NCBI RefSeq assembly: GCF_963855985.1
Contig: NC_087110.1
Location: 9,229,001-9,293,000 of the forward strand
Source of the DNA: Ostrinia nubilalis
Taxonomy: Eukaryota > Arthropoda > Insecta > Lepidoptera > Crambidae
DNA length: 64,000 nucleotides
Direction: 5' to 3'
Shown here: positions 34,684 to 46,500 of the stretch, piece by piece
Layout of the letters: every line of letters begins with the position of its first letter
How positions within the stretch are numbered: position 1 is the stretch's first letter
Position numbers and translations under genes: made by a program
The notes under the pieces: model-generated
What the model saw: the letters and a program-made list of their open reading frames with translations, nothing else
Database searches by the model: none
Told to the model about the DNA's origin: nothing

Positions 34684-34748
34684 TTAAATAAAAAAAATAC
34701 TGGCAAGTCCAGTGTTTGTGTCTGTCCAAAAAAGTCAGTTTTTTACTA

Positions 34749-34782
34749 CATAATATCTTACAGTTCACTGTAAGATATTATG
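34749..34782. repeat. Perfect 16-bp hairpin
   Basis: CATAATATCTTACAGT, loop TC, and the exact complement. It is not close to a gene end and could be the remains of a palindromic MITE. Confidence 0.7.
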
Positions 34783-35346
34783 CACAAGCATTTCTACCTG
34801 ACTCAACGGTGTCTATTGCTCGGTGATTGGTTCGTGTGTGACCCTGTGCGTCCACGGACACTGTGAGACCTCATAGTAGTGTTTGTGAATACGGGCGTTT
34901 AGTGTGTAATATCTTTGTCAATTACCTAGTCACCATAGTACAAACTAAGTTTGTGACTAGACTGGTGCTGTATCGTTTATTATTTTACTGTCATTATTTG
35001 TGTTTTAGTTAAAATTTTATAAAGAATGTGTTTAAGCATAATAAGCTGTTTTAGCCAGTATATTAATGTACTTTGTGTATTGTGAATGTCACAAAATGTT
35101 GATATTATCAAAATGGCAGCTAAGGCCTAACCAGTGCAACAAATAATGAGTTGGATAAGAGTACCAATATTCAGTTCATAATGAGAGCTAACTCAGTCGT
35201 CCATAAAAGTTGGTGAGTGCAAATGCGATAGTCCTGTCGCTGCATCGTTCATCAGTTGGCGTCACTGTCTTTGCCATTATCGAGCGACAGGATTTTATGT
35301 ACTACAGTGGCGCCAACAGATGAGCGTAAAAATCGTAGCACTTACA

Positions 35347-35517
35347 GTAGGCGCACACCGTTGATTTTTGGTTGGCCGATAGTTGTGCCCGATTTTAAAT
35401 TGTATGAAGAATCGGCCAAATCGAATCGGCGTAGTGTGCGCACTCCCATACATGCCCATACTGATCAACTGCCCGACTAAACTATCGGCCGACGAAAAAT
35501 CAACGGTGTGCGCGTAC
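35347..35517. mobile_element. Palindromic MITE family F
   Basis: Inverted ends GTAGGCGCACACCGTTGA and TCAACGGTGTGCGCGTAC enclose GGCCGAT-type inner repeats. Degenerate pieces of the family are at 53490-53575 and 56370-56450. Confidence 0.7.
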
Positions 35518-35701
35518 TCTTATTGGGAGGCCGATTTTTAATTATCAATAAATTGTAATTATTATCATAAGTCTAGCGCTTGTCTGACTCATTGCCTGAG
35601 GTAGGGCGCGGCATGAGGGTGTTTTTGTGACGTCAAACGTCCGAGACTTAAGATCTTGATATTTGTTTGCTGTGTCACGTCATAATAATACGTTACGTCA
35701 T

Positions 35702-36033
35702 AACCGCCTCTGTGGTCTAGTGGTAAGACCACCTGCTTCAGACGCAGAGGTCCCGGGTTCGATTCCCAGTGGGGGCAGATTTTTCTGTTCGGTTTGGTTG
35801 GTGGTAGGGCTTGTTTCTAAGTCCGCCTGGCTAGCTACCACTATCTTACCTAAGTCTGTCGCCATAACAACAATGTTAACAGCATTATTGTGTTCCGGCA
35901 GTTAGAGGTAAGATAGCCAGTTTCTCCGTGGTTGAGGATTCCGGGTGAAGCTCGCTTCCACCTTCGGCCTGATCATCACTTACCATCAGGTGAGATACAG
36001 GCCAAGAGCTCCCTCGTTGTGGATAAAAAAAAA
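35702..36033 (+). repeat. SINE family A, full-length copy
   Basis: The tRNA-like head spans about 35702-35778 with A box TAGTGGTAAGACC, anticodon-like stem CTGCTTCAGACGCAG and B box GGTTCGATTCC. A body of about 230 bp and a poly(A) end follow. It is the best copy in the window; others are at 12254, 20537, 21502 and, reversed, 313, 54594 and 55180. Confidence 0.85.
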
Positions 36034-36437
36034 ATGTTGCCCTCCTCCCTCGGGCACTGACTTAGTCAGACCTATAGTTGACTCAAATAAAATAAAATAT
36101 TAATAAATGTACAATGCAAGCATTTAATGCAACTGATGTTTATACCAGCGATAGTTTATAATACGAATGCCATTCCATTACAGGTTGTTTTTATTGTTAG
36201 GTTTTTGAAGATATTCTTTAATAAAACAGAGTTTTACATTTATGGTTTTATTGTTTTTATTTAATGCTATAACTTCTTAAAAGCGAGTTAACTTAACATA
36301 CATTGTTTTATAAGGAAAATAAAATAATGTTGTAAGAGCTAGGCACAAAACTTCACAGCAACAATACTAACCAAAACTAAATGTTAAATTACAAAGACTA
36401 CTCTGTAGGTATATTCTAATTTCTATGGCAAAATAAC

Positions 36438-37520
36438 TTATTGAATAGATATCACAGGTTTCTGCTCAAGAATCGTGGAATTTTGTTCTCCCAACACACG
36501 GGGTACATTTTTAACATCTTGCTGTTCTGTTGTTGTAGATTTATCTTCTGTTTCTCTCTTGTTTTGTGACTTTTCTGTTGTAGGTACTGCTGTTGATGTT
36601 CCTTGGTTGGCATAAGGTAAAGGTACATTTACTGCCGGGAGAGTCTTCGATAGGTCGACATTAGCAGAGTTGGGTGTCAGAGATTTTGCAGTTGTTGAAA
36701 CCTTTTTGTCGTCATCACTTTCGTTTACATCGCGTGCGTTTCTTTTTTCCTCCTGGTCATTGCTTGCTGGTGTTGGCAGGTTGATATTTAGCCTTGGCAC
36801 TTCCCAATGGGGGCCTGTCGTGTAGCTGATTTTGTCCTGCCTTGGAGTTGTGGATGATGGCAGGTCCTTTGCAGGTGTGTTTTGTTCACTTGTACTGTTT
36901 TCATTCACCGCACCACGAGTAAATCTGGAGCTGTCGTCGTTTTTGGTTGATTCTGTTACTTCTTGATTGTTGCTAGGAGTGATAGATGTTGGCTCAGATC
37001 CTTCTGCAGTTTCACTGGAAACGATAGGGTCACTGGTTTTTAGTTTATCATCAACGTTTTCAGTGGTTGAAGCTTCGGTTGATCCGGAGTTCTGACCAGT
37101 TGTAGACTCAACTTTCTTCGAATCTTCAAACGGCGTAAGTGGTAAATCCTCACTAGGATCTTCAGGATTTCTTTGCTTCCTCACTTGGTTTTCGGGAACG
37201 GAGTAAACTTCGATTTGGAAGTCATACCCTCTGAGTACGGTAGGACTTTTGAGCTCGATTGTGACGTTCTTCTGTCCCTCTCCTCCTTCAAGGATTTTCG
37301 CATCCCCGTCCTTGTTTGGCCTGAGGTCGGTTATGGCCACTCGGCTGATGACTTCGGCATCAGTCGTGTTGATTGTTAGCGATTCCGTTTGCCGCCAAAT
37401 CGTGGGGCTGGCATGGCGGACTTCGTCGAAGATTTTTCGGCCCTCTGTGCTATTCCCAACTATGACGTCGTGGCTTTGGGCCAACGCCACCAAAGTTAGT
37501 AATCCCAAGTAGCTCCACAT
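36438..37520 (-). CDS. Secreted MBF2-domain protein with long Ser/Thr/acidic tail, 360 aa
   Basis: The first 16 residues (MWSYLGLLTLVALAQS) are a signal peptide. Residues about 17-115 fit the insect MBF2 family: DVIVGNSTEGRKIF near the start, then SRVAITDLRPNKDGDAKILE, GGEGQKNVTIELKS and RGYDFQIEVYSVPE. The family is named for a silkworm transcription co-activator, but most members are small secreted proteins of unknown role, often near 100-130 aa. Here the domain is followed by about 245 residues rich in Ser, Thr, Asn, Glu and Pro, likely disordered and possibly glycosylated. There is no intron. The frame is open 31 codons further upstream, but that region holds the TATA box and initiator, so the Met at 37520 is the better start. 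The plus-strand TTTATT pair at 36246-36260 gives AATAAA on the minus strand downstream. Confidence 0.75.
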   Translation of the reverse strand: MWSYLGLLTLVALAQSHDVIVGNSTEGRKIFDEVRHASPTIWRQTESLTINTTDAEVISRVAITDLRPNKDGDAKILEGGEGQKNVTIELKSPTVLRGYDFQIEVYSVPENQVRKQRNPEDPSEDLPLTPFEDSKKVESTTGQNSGSTEASTTENVDDKLKTSDPIVSSETAEGSEPTSITPSNNQEVTESTKNDDSSRFTRGAVNENSTSEQNTPAKDLPSSTTPRQDKISYTTGPHWEVPRLNINLPTPASNDQEEKRNARDVNESDDDKKVSTTAKSLTPNSANVDLSKTLPAVNVPLPYANQGTSTAVPTTEKSQNKRETEDKSTTTEQQDVKNVPRVLGEQNSTILEQKPVISIQ

Positions 37521-37540
37521 GTTTCCAATGCTCTGGATAG

Positions 37541-37574
37541 ACTGACGATATTCGTCAATGTCCAACTTTATATA
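37541..37574 (-). promoter_or_regulatory. TATA box and arthropod initiator of the MBF2-like gene
   Basis: On the minus strand, CTATATAAA (37567-37575) lies about 31 bp before TCAGT (37541-37545), the arthropod initiator. The spacing is canonical, and the start codon follows at 37520. Confidence 0.7.
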
Positions 37575-38239
37575 GGGCATCCAGGTTGAGGAAAATTTTG
37601 CCTGACTAAGCATTTAATGAGTAAGCATTTGTATATTTTTTATAAGTGTAGCGCTTTATGATAATGTCTTCTTACGTACAGGAAAATTTGATGACAAAAT
37701 AGTGTACAGTCAGGCGGATAAATACCTACTTAGGTACCTATGATGAACTTTGACTTAATATTTGTTGACTGCGTTTGGCCCAAAGTCACTGTTTGTGGTA
37801 GGTAGGTCTGATTAATTACTATGCAATTGGTATTTACGCATACCTACCTATTTCAATTTAAATAATGTGGTCTTAAGAAATTAGCTGCAACAAAACGAAT
37901 GTGTTCTTATAAATAAGAATTGCAAAAAAATGCGACACAAGGTCCTTATGTATGTCGGTAAGATTCAAATTCTGTGATGTAAGTACCTAGCGTTACTATG
38001 TAAAAAGCTCTGGTAAAAGCTCGCAAAGATCAAAATAAAACATGCACGTGCTAACACCATCAAGATTGGTGTATTTTGCTGGACTGTACAGATCCTATGT
38101 GGCAGTAATCTCACGAATATAGGAGCACGCGGCACGCATTAAGATTAGGGATTAACATAACGTAGATTTGGCTTAGCAGGCTTAGCATTACTTATTCTGT
38201 GGCTTAGCGTAGCCCACCACATGCCTTACATAAGTAGAT

Positions 38240-38300
38240 ATTATTCCCAACACTGCGACTCCTGTGTAGGCAGGATCTACAGCTTGACGTGGCTTGACCG
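38240..38300 (-). repeat. Repeat family B scrap
   Basis: Short reverse piece with GCAGGATCTACAGCTTGAC. Confidence 0.45.
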
Positions 38301-38309
38301 ACAATAAAA

Positions 38310-38995
38310 CATAGTAACTAGGTTCTTCAAACAAAATGAATTGAATGATTACTGTAGTACGGAGACTGTACAGTAGGTACAGTAGGTAGCCAAAATCCTC
38401 TATATACTTATTTACTTCTGGTAAAATTAGAGGGTCGCAACTCGCGCTCCTGCAATGGAGAGGTACACAAAAAGATGATGATGATTAGTAACTTGCGTGT
38501 TTTCCTATAGTCACTTAGGTACAATAAGTCACATTTAATGCGATCTATACCTAAACTGGTGATACACCAAATGTGCCTAATATGACTATAAATCCGTCCA
38601 TACCAAAATTCACCAACACAAAATAAGTAGGAAAGTTTTACACGTACTAAATACACGTATTTATTTTACTCTGTGGATGTTGGTTTGGGTTCCTTGCACT
38701 GAATATATTAATCGAATCTATGATGAAATCCATCAAGGGGTTAATGACCCTACTGTCCCTTTCTGTAATGTGTTATTTTGTGTGCGTGCGCAAGCGCAGG
38801 ATAAACCGCGGAAACACGTAGGAAGATGGCGGTGATACCAATGTCAATGTCGTATTACGCACGTTATAGCTTTGAACTTGATTCATATTTTGCCTTCTTC
38901 CGTTTTTAATAAAACTACCTATAACTTGGGAAATAAAATAATGCTTATTTCCATGAACTCGTATTCCAAAGCTCCGAAATTCTCAACATCTTATA
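38310..38995. other. No gene seen
   Basis: Unassigned DNA between the MBF2-like gene and repeat family C. Confidence 0.4.
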
Positions 38996-39002
38996 GGTGT
39001 GA

Positions 39003-39258
39003 GAAAGAAAGAAACATTTATTGCCATGGACATCACAAAAGACAAAAGAGGTAAATAAAAAAAGCAAACATGACAGAGGTAGCTAACACATAAAACATAC
39101 AATGGAAGAGAAAGTAAACTGAACAGTGCCACCCTGTCGCACAGCGATGCCCATCGCAATGGGATGGGACCCCACTCAGCATAATGCCGTGGCCCCCCGG
39201 TGAGGAAGGCCACGACGCTGGTTTTTCAGTGTGCCCCATGCCGAGTGAGAGTCACGTA
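39003..39258. repeat. Dispersed repeat family C, second copy
   Basis: Matches 21815-22080 over its length, including CCACCCTGTCGCACAGCGAT and CAGTGTGCCCCATGCCGAGT. Confidence 0.6.
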
Positions 39259-39264
39259 GGTAAG

Positions 39265-40465
39265 CTAAGGTTGCATCACGTTTTAATGCTTGAAATCCAT
39301 GGCAGACATTTGAAAAGCAGTGCTGAGCGAGGATCAGAAGATTCTGTTACAACATGACGTAAATAGCCTTAAAGCTTAAAATGTTAACCGGAAATGTAGA
39401 ATTTTCTCAAACTTCCGGCCTTTTTGGAGCGAGGTTACAGAATAATATCTTTTAATAAATAAATATTTCTGATTTCTGATTTACTTCTTCAAGATTGTTT
39501 ACAACAGAATAAATATATAGGTACCTACCTAATCCAAAGTTCATTAATCGTGAATGTGTCTGTTTAGTGTTTACGCACAAGGAATGCATCATTTGTGGCC
39601 GTGGGGTTATGTGGGAGTCCCTTGAATGACGTCAGAGAAGGAAACTTATTGGCGCGTGACGTCAGTCTGTAGACTACAAGTAGACAAACTTTGACGGCAA
39701 TAAACAAATAGCACCGATTGGGGATTTTTATTTTGATTTGTCACCTTGGAATATTTTTTAAATTATGTAGTTTCAAAGTGGGGACAAGACGAGTGACGTC
39801 AGGGAATAACCACTCTGTGGTCATAGGCTTAGGTTCAACCTTTCTTAAAAAAACCTCGATGTATCAGTGCGACGACCGTCACAATGTAAGTAAGTAACTA
39901 TTAATTGCATTGATGAATGAAACCGGCTTGTTATTAATGCAATATTGATTAAATTAATTTATTGAAGAAAAGGCCGTATGGACTTGGCCCAAAGCCATAA
40001 AAACTAATTTAAAAAAACCAGCTAATTCGAAAATGAACTTTTTGGGACTTCTTGGCGGGAATCTGAAGCGTCATGTTAGCGGTTTTGTTTTATTTCCTCA
40101 AATTCGTGTGTGGGCGACTATTAATGTGTAATAATGGTGGATTATTAACCATTGAGTGTTCGTGCATGAGTGTGGGCAAGTGAAGCAAAACAGTGCATCG
40201 TGATTCTTCTGGTTCTCTCAAGTAGGAGGTCTCAGTAAAGCACCACAACTTCACTGAGACTCAAGGGGTGGGAAGGGGTATCATCTATCATCCTTCAATA
40301 TCATTACTTGATCCTGTCTCATCTGTGACTTGATCTCATTTTGGCTGGCACAAATCAAGTCGACCTCGACGTGTATTGCCAACATCATCAAAAAAGAAGA
40401 AGAATAACTTTTTGGAGCGTTCTAATTTCAAACAATACAAATACTTTTTTTTTAAATAATCCAAA
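39265..40465. other. Intergenic DNA, no gene seen
   Basis: The region downstream of the CFAP53-like gene. No exon or known repeat could be supported. Confidence 0.4.
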
Positions 40466-40470
40466 AACAA

Positions 40471-40476
40471 TTTATT
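40471..40476 (-). terminator. Polyadenylation signal of the CFAP53-like gene
   Basis: AATAAA on the minus strand, about 34 bp after the stop codon at 40510. Confidence 0.65.
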
Positions 40477-40509
40477 CAAATACCACCTCTATCAAAATCA
40501 CAATAAAGT

Positions 40510-43500
40510 TCACTTGCAAATCTTGCAATAGTCGGGCTTAGAGCAGGGACAGACCTTCGGTATCTTCAGACCCTGAGCCATCTGCTTCATGAAGGGATGT
40601 ACTTCGTCGCTGAAGAATGGTCTGGGGGGAAGAAAAATGGCGATTATTATTTAACTATAGATATGAAAAAAAAGATAAGAAAATAAAGAAATACAAAAGA
40701 GACGGAACAATTTAGACAGTCTTATCGCTATAAAGCGCCCTCTTTCAGATATCTAGGTAGGTTGTCAGATGTTTAAAAGTTTTTTGTTTGGTAAATTCTA
40801 TCATCTAGACTCAAAAGTTGACTGGGAGAGAATGTCTGTTCTGTATTTTTTACGGTCAATAAATGGCTTAGTGAACGCCGGGAATGCAGTGGGTTTCAGA
40901 TTCGACTCCTGATCACATCAATACCGAATTCTTTTAAACATGAGTAATGATTGTGCAATATTTAAAAGGAAAAAAAAATCTAATTATGAACTTACCGGCA
41001 TAGCATCCTAGCGATTTCCTGCTCATACTCCTGGCTAGCGATCTGGCATTTCTTTATTTGGTCCAGTTCCTCTTGCCTGGCCTTTTCCTGTTTTAGAAAG
41101 TAAAATTAAAGAAAACATTAAATAAAAGTGACGTCATAATTAAAGCAGGCAATCGGCCATCATAGCAGCCGTACAGCAGGGAACTAGAGTACATACGTAG
41201 TACTCGCGGACGGCAACAGAGGGCGCTAGGGCTCCGTTGAAAAGTAACCCAGCACGTGCTCGGTTACTCAACAGCATTGGTCCAAGTGTTAACCCCGAGA
41301 TGTCACTGTGTATCGAGGGGCCAAATCCTGTACCGCGGTGTCCAGATTTTTTTTCCCTAAAAGACCCCCTTTGAGTCAGCCAGTTTCGACATCGCTTCTC
41401 GGCTAGAGATGGGTTATACTAGGTAAATTTAATACTAGGTGCACCTATTCCAAGTATTTATTAATACTTGATCCAAATACCTATTCCACCTAGTACGTAG
41501 TAATTTACCATACTTGACGCGACTAGTGCGGACTAATCCACGTATTATGACTTTAAAATACAATTTTCTTTGAAAAGATACAACCGTAGTATTAATAATG
41601 CAATTTGAAATTGAATAATAATGTTTTTGCTGGCTGTTGATTTATTGATATCCTCCCTTCATACTTCAACAGGCTATTCCTATCTCACACCTGCCTGCGC
41701 TCAAATTTGTTTGTCAGACAGAGACGGAGTGAATCTCTACGTTCGCACATAAGCTTAGCGAGAAATACGCGGTGCGCGTAATACACGACTACGGATTATG
41801 CAATAATAACCTCTATTACTTTGATGGTAGGGTCGGAAATCGTGTAATTTAAAAAATACTAGGTGGACGACTACGGATTATGCAATAATAACCTCTATTA
41901 CTTTGATGGTAGGGTCGGAAATCGTGTAATTTAAAAAATACTAGGTGGATCAAGTATTTTAAAAATTGGAATAGGTGCCACTTAGTACTGTAAAATACCT
42001 AGTGTGTGGATCTGTTCTAGTAAATACGTCTCATCTCTATTCTCGGCCTTTTGGCTAAGATCAAAGTGTAGTATCTGTTCTTTTCAGCTTAATATCTGAA
42101 AGTTCCCTCACTGAGGGACCAGTATATTAAACTGATTTTTGTCCTTTGAGAGGATATTCGGGGCTCGCTCCACTCCTCTCACGGGTCGGCCCGGCATTGC
42201 AGTGCCGCCGGGATCGGCCCACATAATACTTGATAACATACAATAAAGGAACCCTGATTACATCATTGTGTCCTAGAAACCTATACAGGGTGGAACTTTG
42301 TAATGCCACTTGGAGGGAAAGTACTGTTAATACTGTAGGTAGATAGAAAAGTTTACTGTAAGAAAACATTCCTTTATTTTTGAAAAGAAAGAACTGCATT
42401 CAAAGATTTTCGTCAATTTTTCGAAAATTCACTACAATACATGCAATTTTCTGTACAAAATTTAAATAATTTAAGATTTCATGGTTTTCCTTTCATTTGA
42501 TTTATCAAGTTTGTTAGAGAGATTTCATCCTTCCTTATACTTAACCCTAACGATCAATGCAATAAAAATACAGGGTGTATTTTTAGCAGATTTTAGTTGG
42601 TTCGATTCCCGGGTGTGGCAAGCAAATTTTTGGAAATCTTTGAATGCAGTTCTATTTCTTTTAAAAAATAAAGGAATGTTTTCTTTGAGTAAAATTTTCT
42701 ATCTACAATATTAAGAGGACCTTCCCTCCAGGTGGCATTTCAAAATTCCACCCTTTATATGCCAGAGCCTAATTCAGTCGGTAGATTCTCAGTCTAAATT
42801 GACAGATACACCTTTGCCTGACAAACCCATCATAATAGTAAATTGGACATTTTGGGAATTAGACGTTTCGGGAACTGGACATTTCAGGAATTGGACATTT
42901 CGGGAATTGGACATTTTGAGAATTGGACATTTTGGGAGTTGGACATTCCGGGAATTGGACGTTTTGAAACCGTTGGACATTTTGGGAATTGGACATTCTG
43001 AACCTGAAGGCCTTATGCCACCTGGAGGGTAAATACTCTTAGAAAATTAGAAAAGAAAACATTCCATTATTTTTTAAAAGAAATAATTAATCATTATTTT
43101 TTAAACCAACTAAAACCTGTTAAAAATAAAATTACATTCTGTATTTTTTTTGCATCCATTGTTAAGGTTAAGCAAACTTGATAAATCTAATAAAAGGAAA
43201 ACCTTGAAATTATTTACAGAATATTGTATTGTACCGGTGCGGTGGTGAATTTTCGAAAAAAAAATTAAGGAAATCTTTGAATGCAGTTAGCTCTCTTCCA
43301 TTTTTTCAAATATAAAGGAATGTTTTCTTTGAGTAATTTAATCGTAGGTTTATAAGAAAGCAAAAAAAATCAGCAAAAAGCCAACATCACGCGGTGTTCC
43401 CAGGCGGTCACCCATCCAAGTACTGACCGCGCCCGACGTTGCTTAACTTCGGTGATCGGACGAGAACCGGTGTTTTCAACGTGGTATGGACGTTGGCATC

Positions 43501-46500
43501 AAAACAGTTGAATAAAATCATGCATTTCGAGTAAAGAAGAACCATAAACTTCTGTGACTGTCTTTCATTCATTCAGAATGTGTTGTTGTTTGCCAAATGC
43601 CAACGTCAGAACAGATAAGTTGTCTGCTTGTTACAGCCCGACCTTAGGAGGCGGTGATATTAAACGAGCTTGCCGCTAGGTGTCGCTCCGCGCTGACGAG
43701 TGGTTTCTTAGCCCGCGGTGTCCAGATTTTTTTTCCCGCAAAGACACCGCGGCCGCGGCGAGGGACGGACAAGACCTTACTTCATAGGATCATTTCTATA
43801 GTAAGCTCTTCGCTAGACCTTCACACTATGTGAAACCACCCTTAACCACGTTGATGAGACGTGGCGCGGCGCCCTGAGCGTGAGGCGGGCGGCAGTGTCC
43901 ACTGCCAGCCCTCGATGATCGTTCGCCCTCCGCTTCGGCGGAGGGGGTGGGGCGTTGTCGCTGTCTGAGTGGTTATTTTTGAACCCTTTTTAATACTATT
44001 ACTAGTAGTGTTGCCGAACTATCGATAGTTTTCATTCGAAAAAGCCTTCTCCATCGGTAGGCCTATCGATACTACAGTATCGATAGCTCAAAACGAGGCA
44101 ATACGAATATGTGCAATACTATCGATAGTATTGTTGCTCGTGAAGAAAATATACTATCGATAGTATTGTCGCTTTTGAATAAAAAGCTATCGATTGTTCT
44201 AGACTATCGATAGTCTGTAAATTAGCAATATTATTGGGTATTTTTAAATTCATTTTTACAATATTTCAAATGTTTCGCTTGACTTACCAACTAAACATAT
44301 AACTACACTTGTATTTAAAACTACCTGCATTAGTTAAGTACGACAAATAAAATGTATTGCCAATTTTGGAAACATAATTAAATGTAATGGTTAACTATAT
44401 GAAATAATTCAGTATTCCAATAACCCTATTGTTGTGCCTATTTTGACTATTACTTATACCCAAATATTGTAAACGATACTATTGTAAATTGCCAAACTAT
44501 CGATAGTCTAGAACAATCGATATTATCTATAGCTTTTTTATTCAAAAGCTACAATAGTATCGATAGTTTATTCTTCAGGAGCAATACCACAGTATACAAC
44601 GTGTCCCAAAATTCAAGGATAAGCCGGCGCCGCAGGATGGACATAGTCATGACTACTTCAGGAAAAATAAGAAAAAAAATCTATCTCAATTATTTTTTAA
44701 GTTACACAATAAATTATGAAATTCGTCGAAAATTGACACCCCTTATGATATTTTACATTACCACGACTACAATTTTTTAAATACTTCTGTTTTTTTGTTT
44801 GTATTGGCAACTTAAGTAGTGCTGCTGTCCACTCCAATTCTTAAAACCCCCAGAATCCTTGCAGTTTTTACACAAAAGTTAATCAAAATATGATGTTACC
44901 TTAAAATTTTAAACGATTTTTACTTTAACTCCACTTTGACTCGTCGTTTTGTAAAAAAACAGTATGAACACTACTGCGGCAAGTTTATTATAAAGTTGAC
45001 GCAACTATCCAAGATTCCAAAATGGTATAATACTCTAAGAAAACTAGTCGCAAAAAAGATATGCGTACCATTTTTACAAGCACTTCGCTTGTTAGTAGTA
45101 TGGGATAAATCTTGCAACTAAATGGCAATGCCAGATTTTGTATGGAAAGTGGCGTCTTTTTTTTTTCGCGCGGCCATCGACCAAACTTTGTTTTTTGATT
45201 ACAAAATAGTGTAATAAACCAAACTTACTATGGCATGTATACCTCTAAACTCAGTCTGAACTGAGTTACGAGCATTAGAAGTTTGATGATTTTCATACTA
45301 GATTTGCTTTTTGTGCGCAAGTTTTGTAAGAAATTGCAACAAAATATTGCGCTATTTTTTTATTGCGCTGATTCTGCTCCATACTGATGTCTGGAGCCTT
45401 TAATGGATGATATTGTTTGTTTACACATACAATCTCACTATTTTGTTGCAATTTCGTACAAAACTTTGCGCGCAAAAAGCAAATCTAGTATGAAAATCAT
45501 CAAACTTCTAATGCTCGTAACTCAGTTCAGACTGAGTTTAGAGGTATACAAGTCATAGTAAGTTTGGTTTATTACACTATTTTGTAATCAAAAAACAAAG
45601 TTTGGTCGATGGCCGCGCGAAAAAAAAAAGACGCCAATTTCCGGCATTGTCTTTTAAAACCAGTTCTCCTCAACCAATTGAGCTGAAATTTGGTATACTT
45701 ATGTAAGTACGATGACAATGCAATATTATGGTATCATTGAGCTGGATGGAGTCTGGAGGTGGCCATAGGAACTTCTAAATGAAACGGCGGAATTGCATCT
45801 AGTTTAGGTTCGTTAGATTTGTCTTTTCAAGCACTTTGGTGCTAGATGATGTCCAGGATCCTGATGATGAAGTCAAGAGGTGGCCAGGAGCTGGCCATAG
45901 GAACTCCTAAACGAAATAGTGGAAGCTTATCGAGTTTGGGTTCGTTGGGTTTGTCTTCTCGGGCACTTGGGCCATGAGATTGAGAAACAACTAAAAAGTT
46001 TAAAATAAAGTTATAATCGCGCATGGAATTTATTCTTCTTTTTTTTCTGTTTGCGTTACAAACTTTCGAAATTATTTGAACCTTGCATACAATTATTTTT
46101 ATCGTTAAATTCTTTAGTAAAATTTCGCATTAATGCTTGTTTTTAGAAAAGTTTTTTTTTATTATAACTTTATTTTACACTTTTTAGTTGTTTCTCAATC
46201 TCATGGTCCAAATGCTCGGGAAGTCAAATCCAACGAACCCAAACTCGATAATCTTCCGCCATTTCGATTAGGAGTTCCTTTGGCCAGCTCCTGGCCACCT
46301 CTTGACTTCATCATCAGGACCCTGGACATCATCTAGCACTAAAGTGCTTCGAAAAGATATCCAACGAACCCAAACTAGATGCGATTCCGCCGTTTTGTTT
46401 AGAAGTTCCTATGGCCACCTCCAGACTCCATCCAGCTCAATGATACCATAATATTGCAATGTCATCGTACTTACATAAGTATACCAAATTTCAGCTCAAT

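Noticed and set aside
35702..35778. tRNA-like cloverleaf with A and B boxes (also at 12254, 20537, 21502, 58012)
   Set aside because: Each is the head of a longer repeated body with an A-rich or short-repeat tail, so they are SINEs. The literal anticodon loop would read CAG (Leu), but the long variable arm of tRNA-Leu is absent.
37521..37613. Upstream Met (37613) as start of the MBF2-like protein
   Set aside because: The first 31 codons cover the TATA box and initiator and lack a signal peptide. The internal Met begins a clear one.
41785..41948. Possible CRISPR-like direct repeat
   Set aside because: It is a simple 82-bp tandem duplication inside a hAT element, in a eukaryotic genome.
42789..43032. 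Repetitive protein-like frames on both strands
   Set aside because: An 18-bp minisatellite stays open in frame by arithmetic.
43960..43990. ATTTTTGAACCCTTTTT as a Pol III terminator of RNA-X
   Set aside because: Kept as an alternative only. The better Sm site and 3' hairpin appear after joining across the hAT insertion, which fits a Pol II snRNA more closely, and no TATA box is seen downstream of the PSE-like motif.
44936..45121. 61-codon frame, with a relative at 46539-46739 (minus)
   Set aside because: Both are the same palindrome arm sequence read twice, with no domain and no start context.
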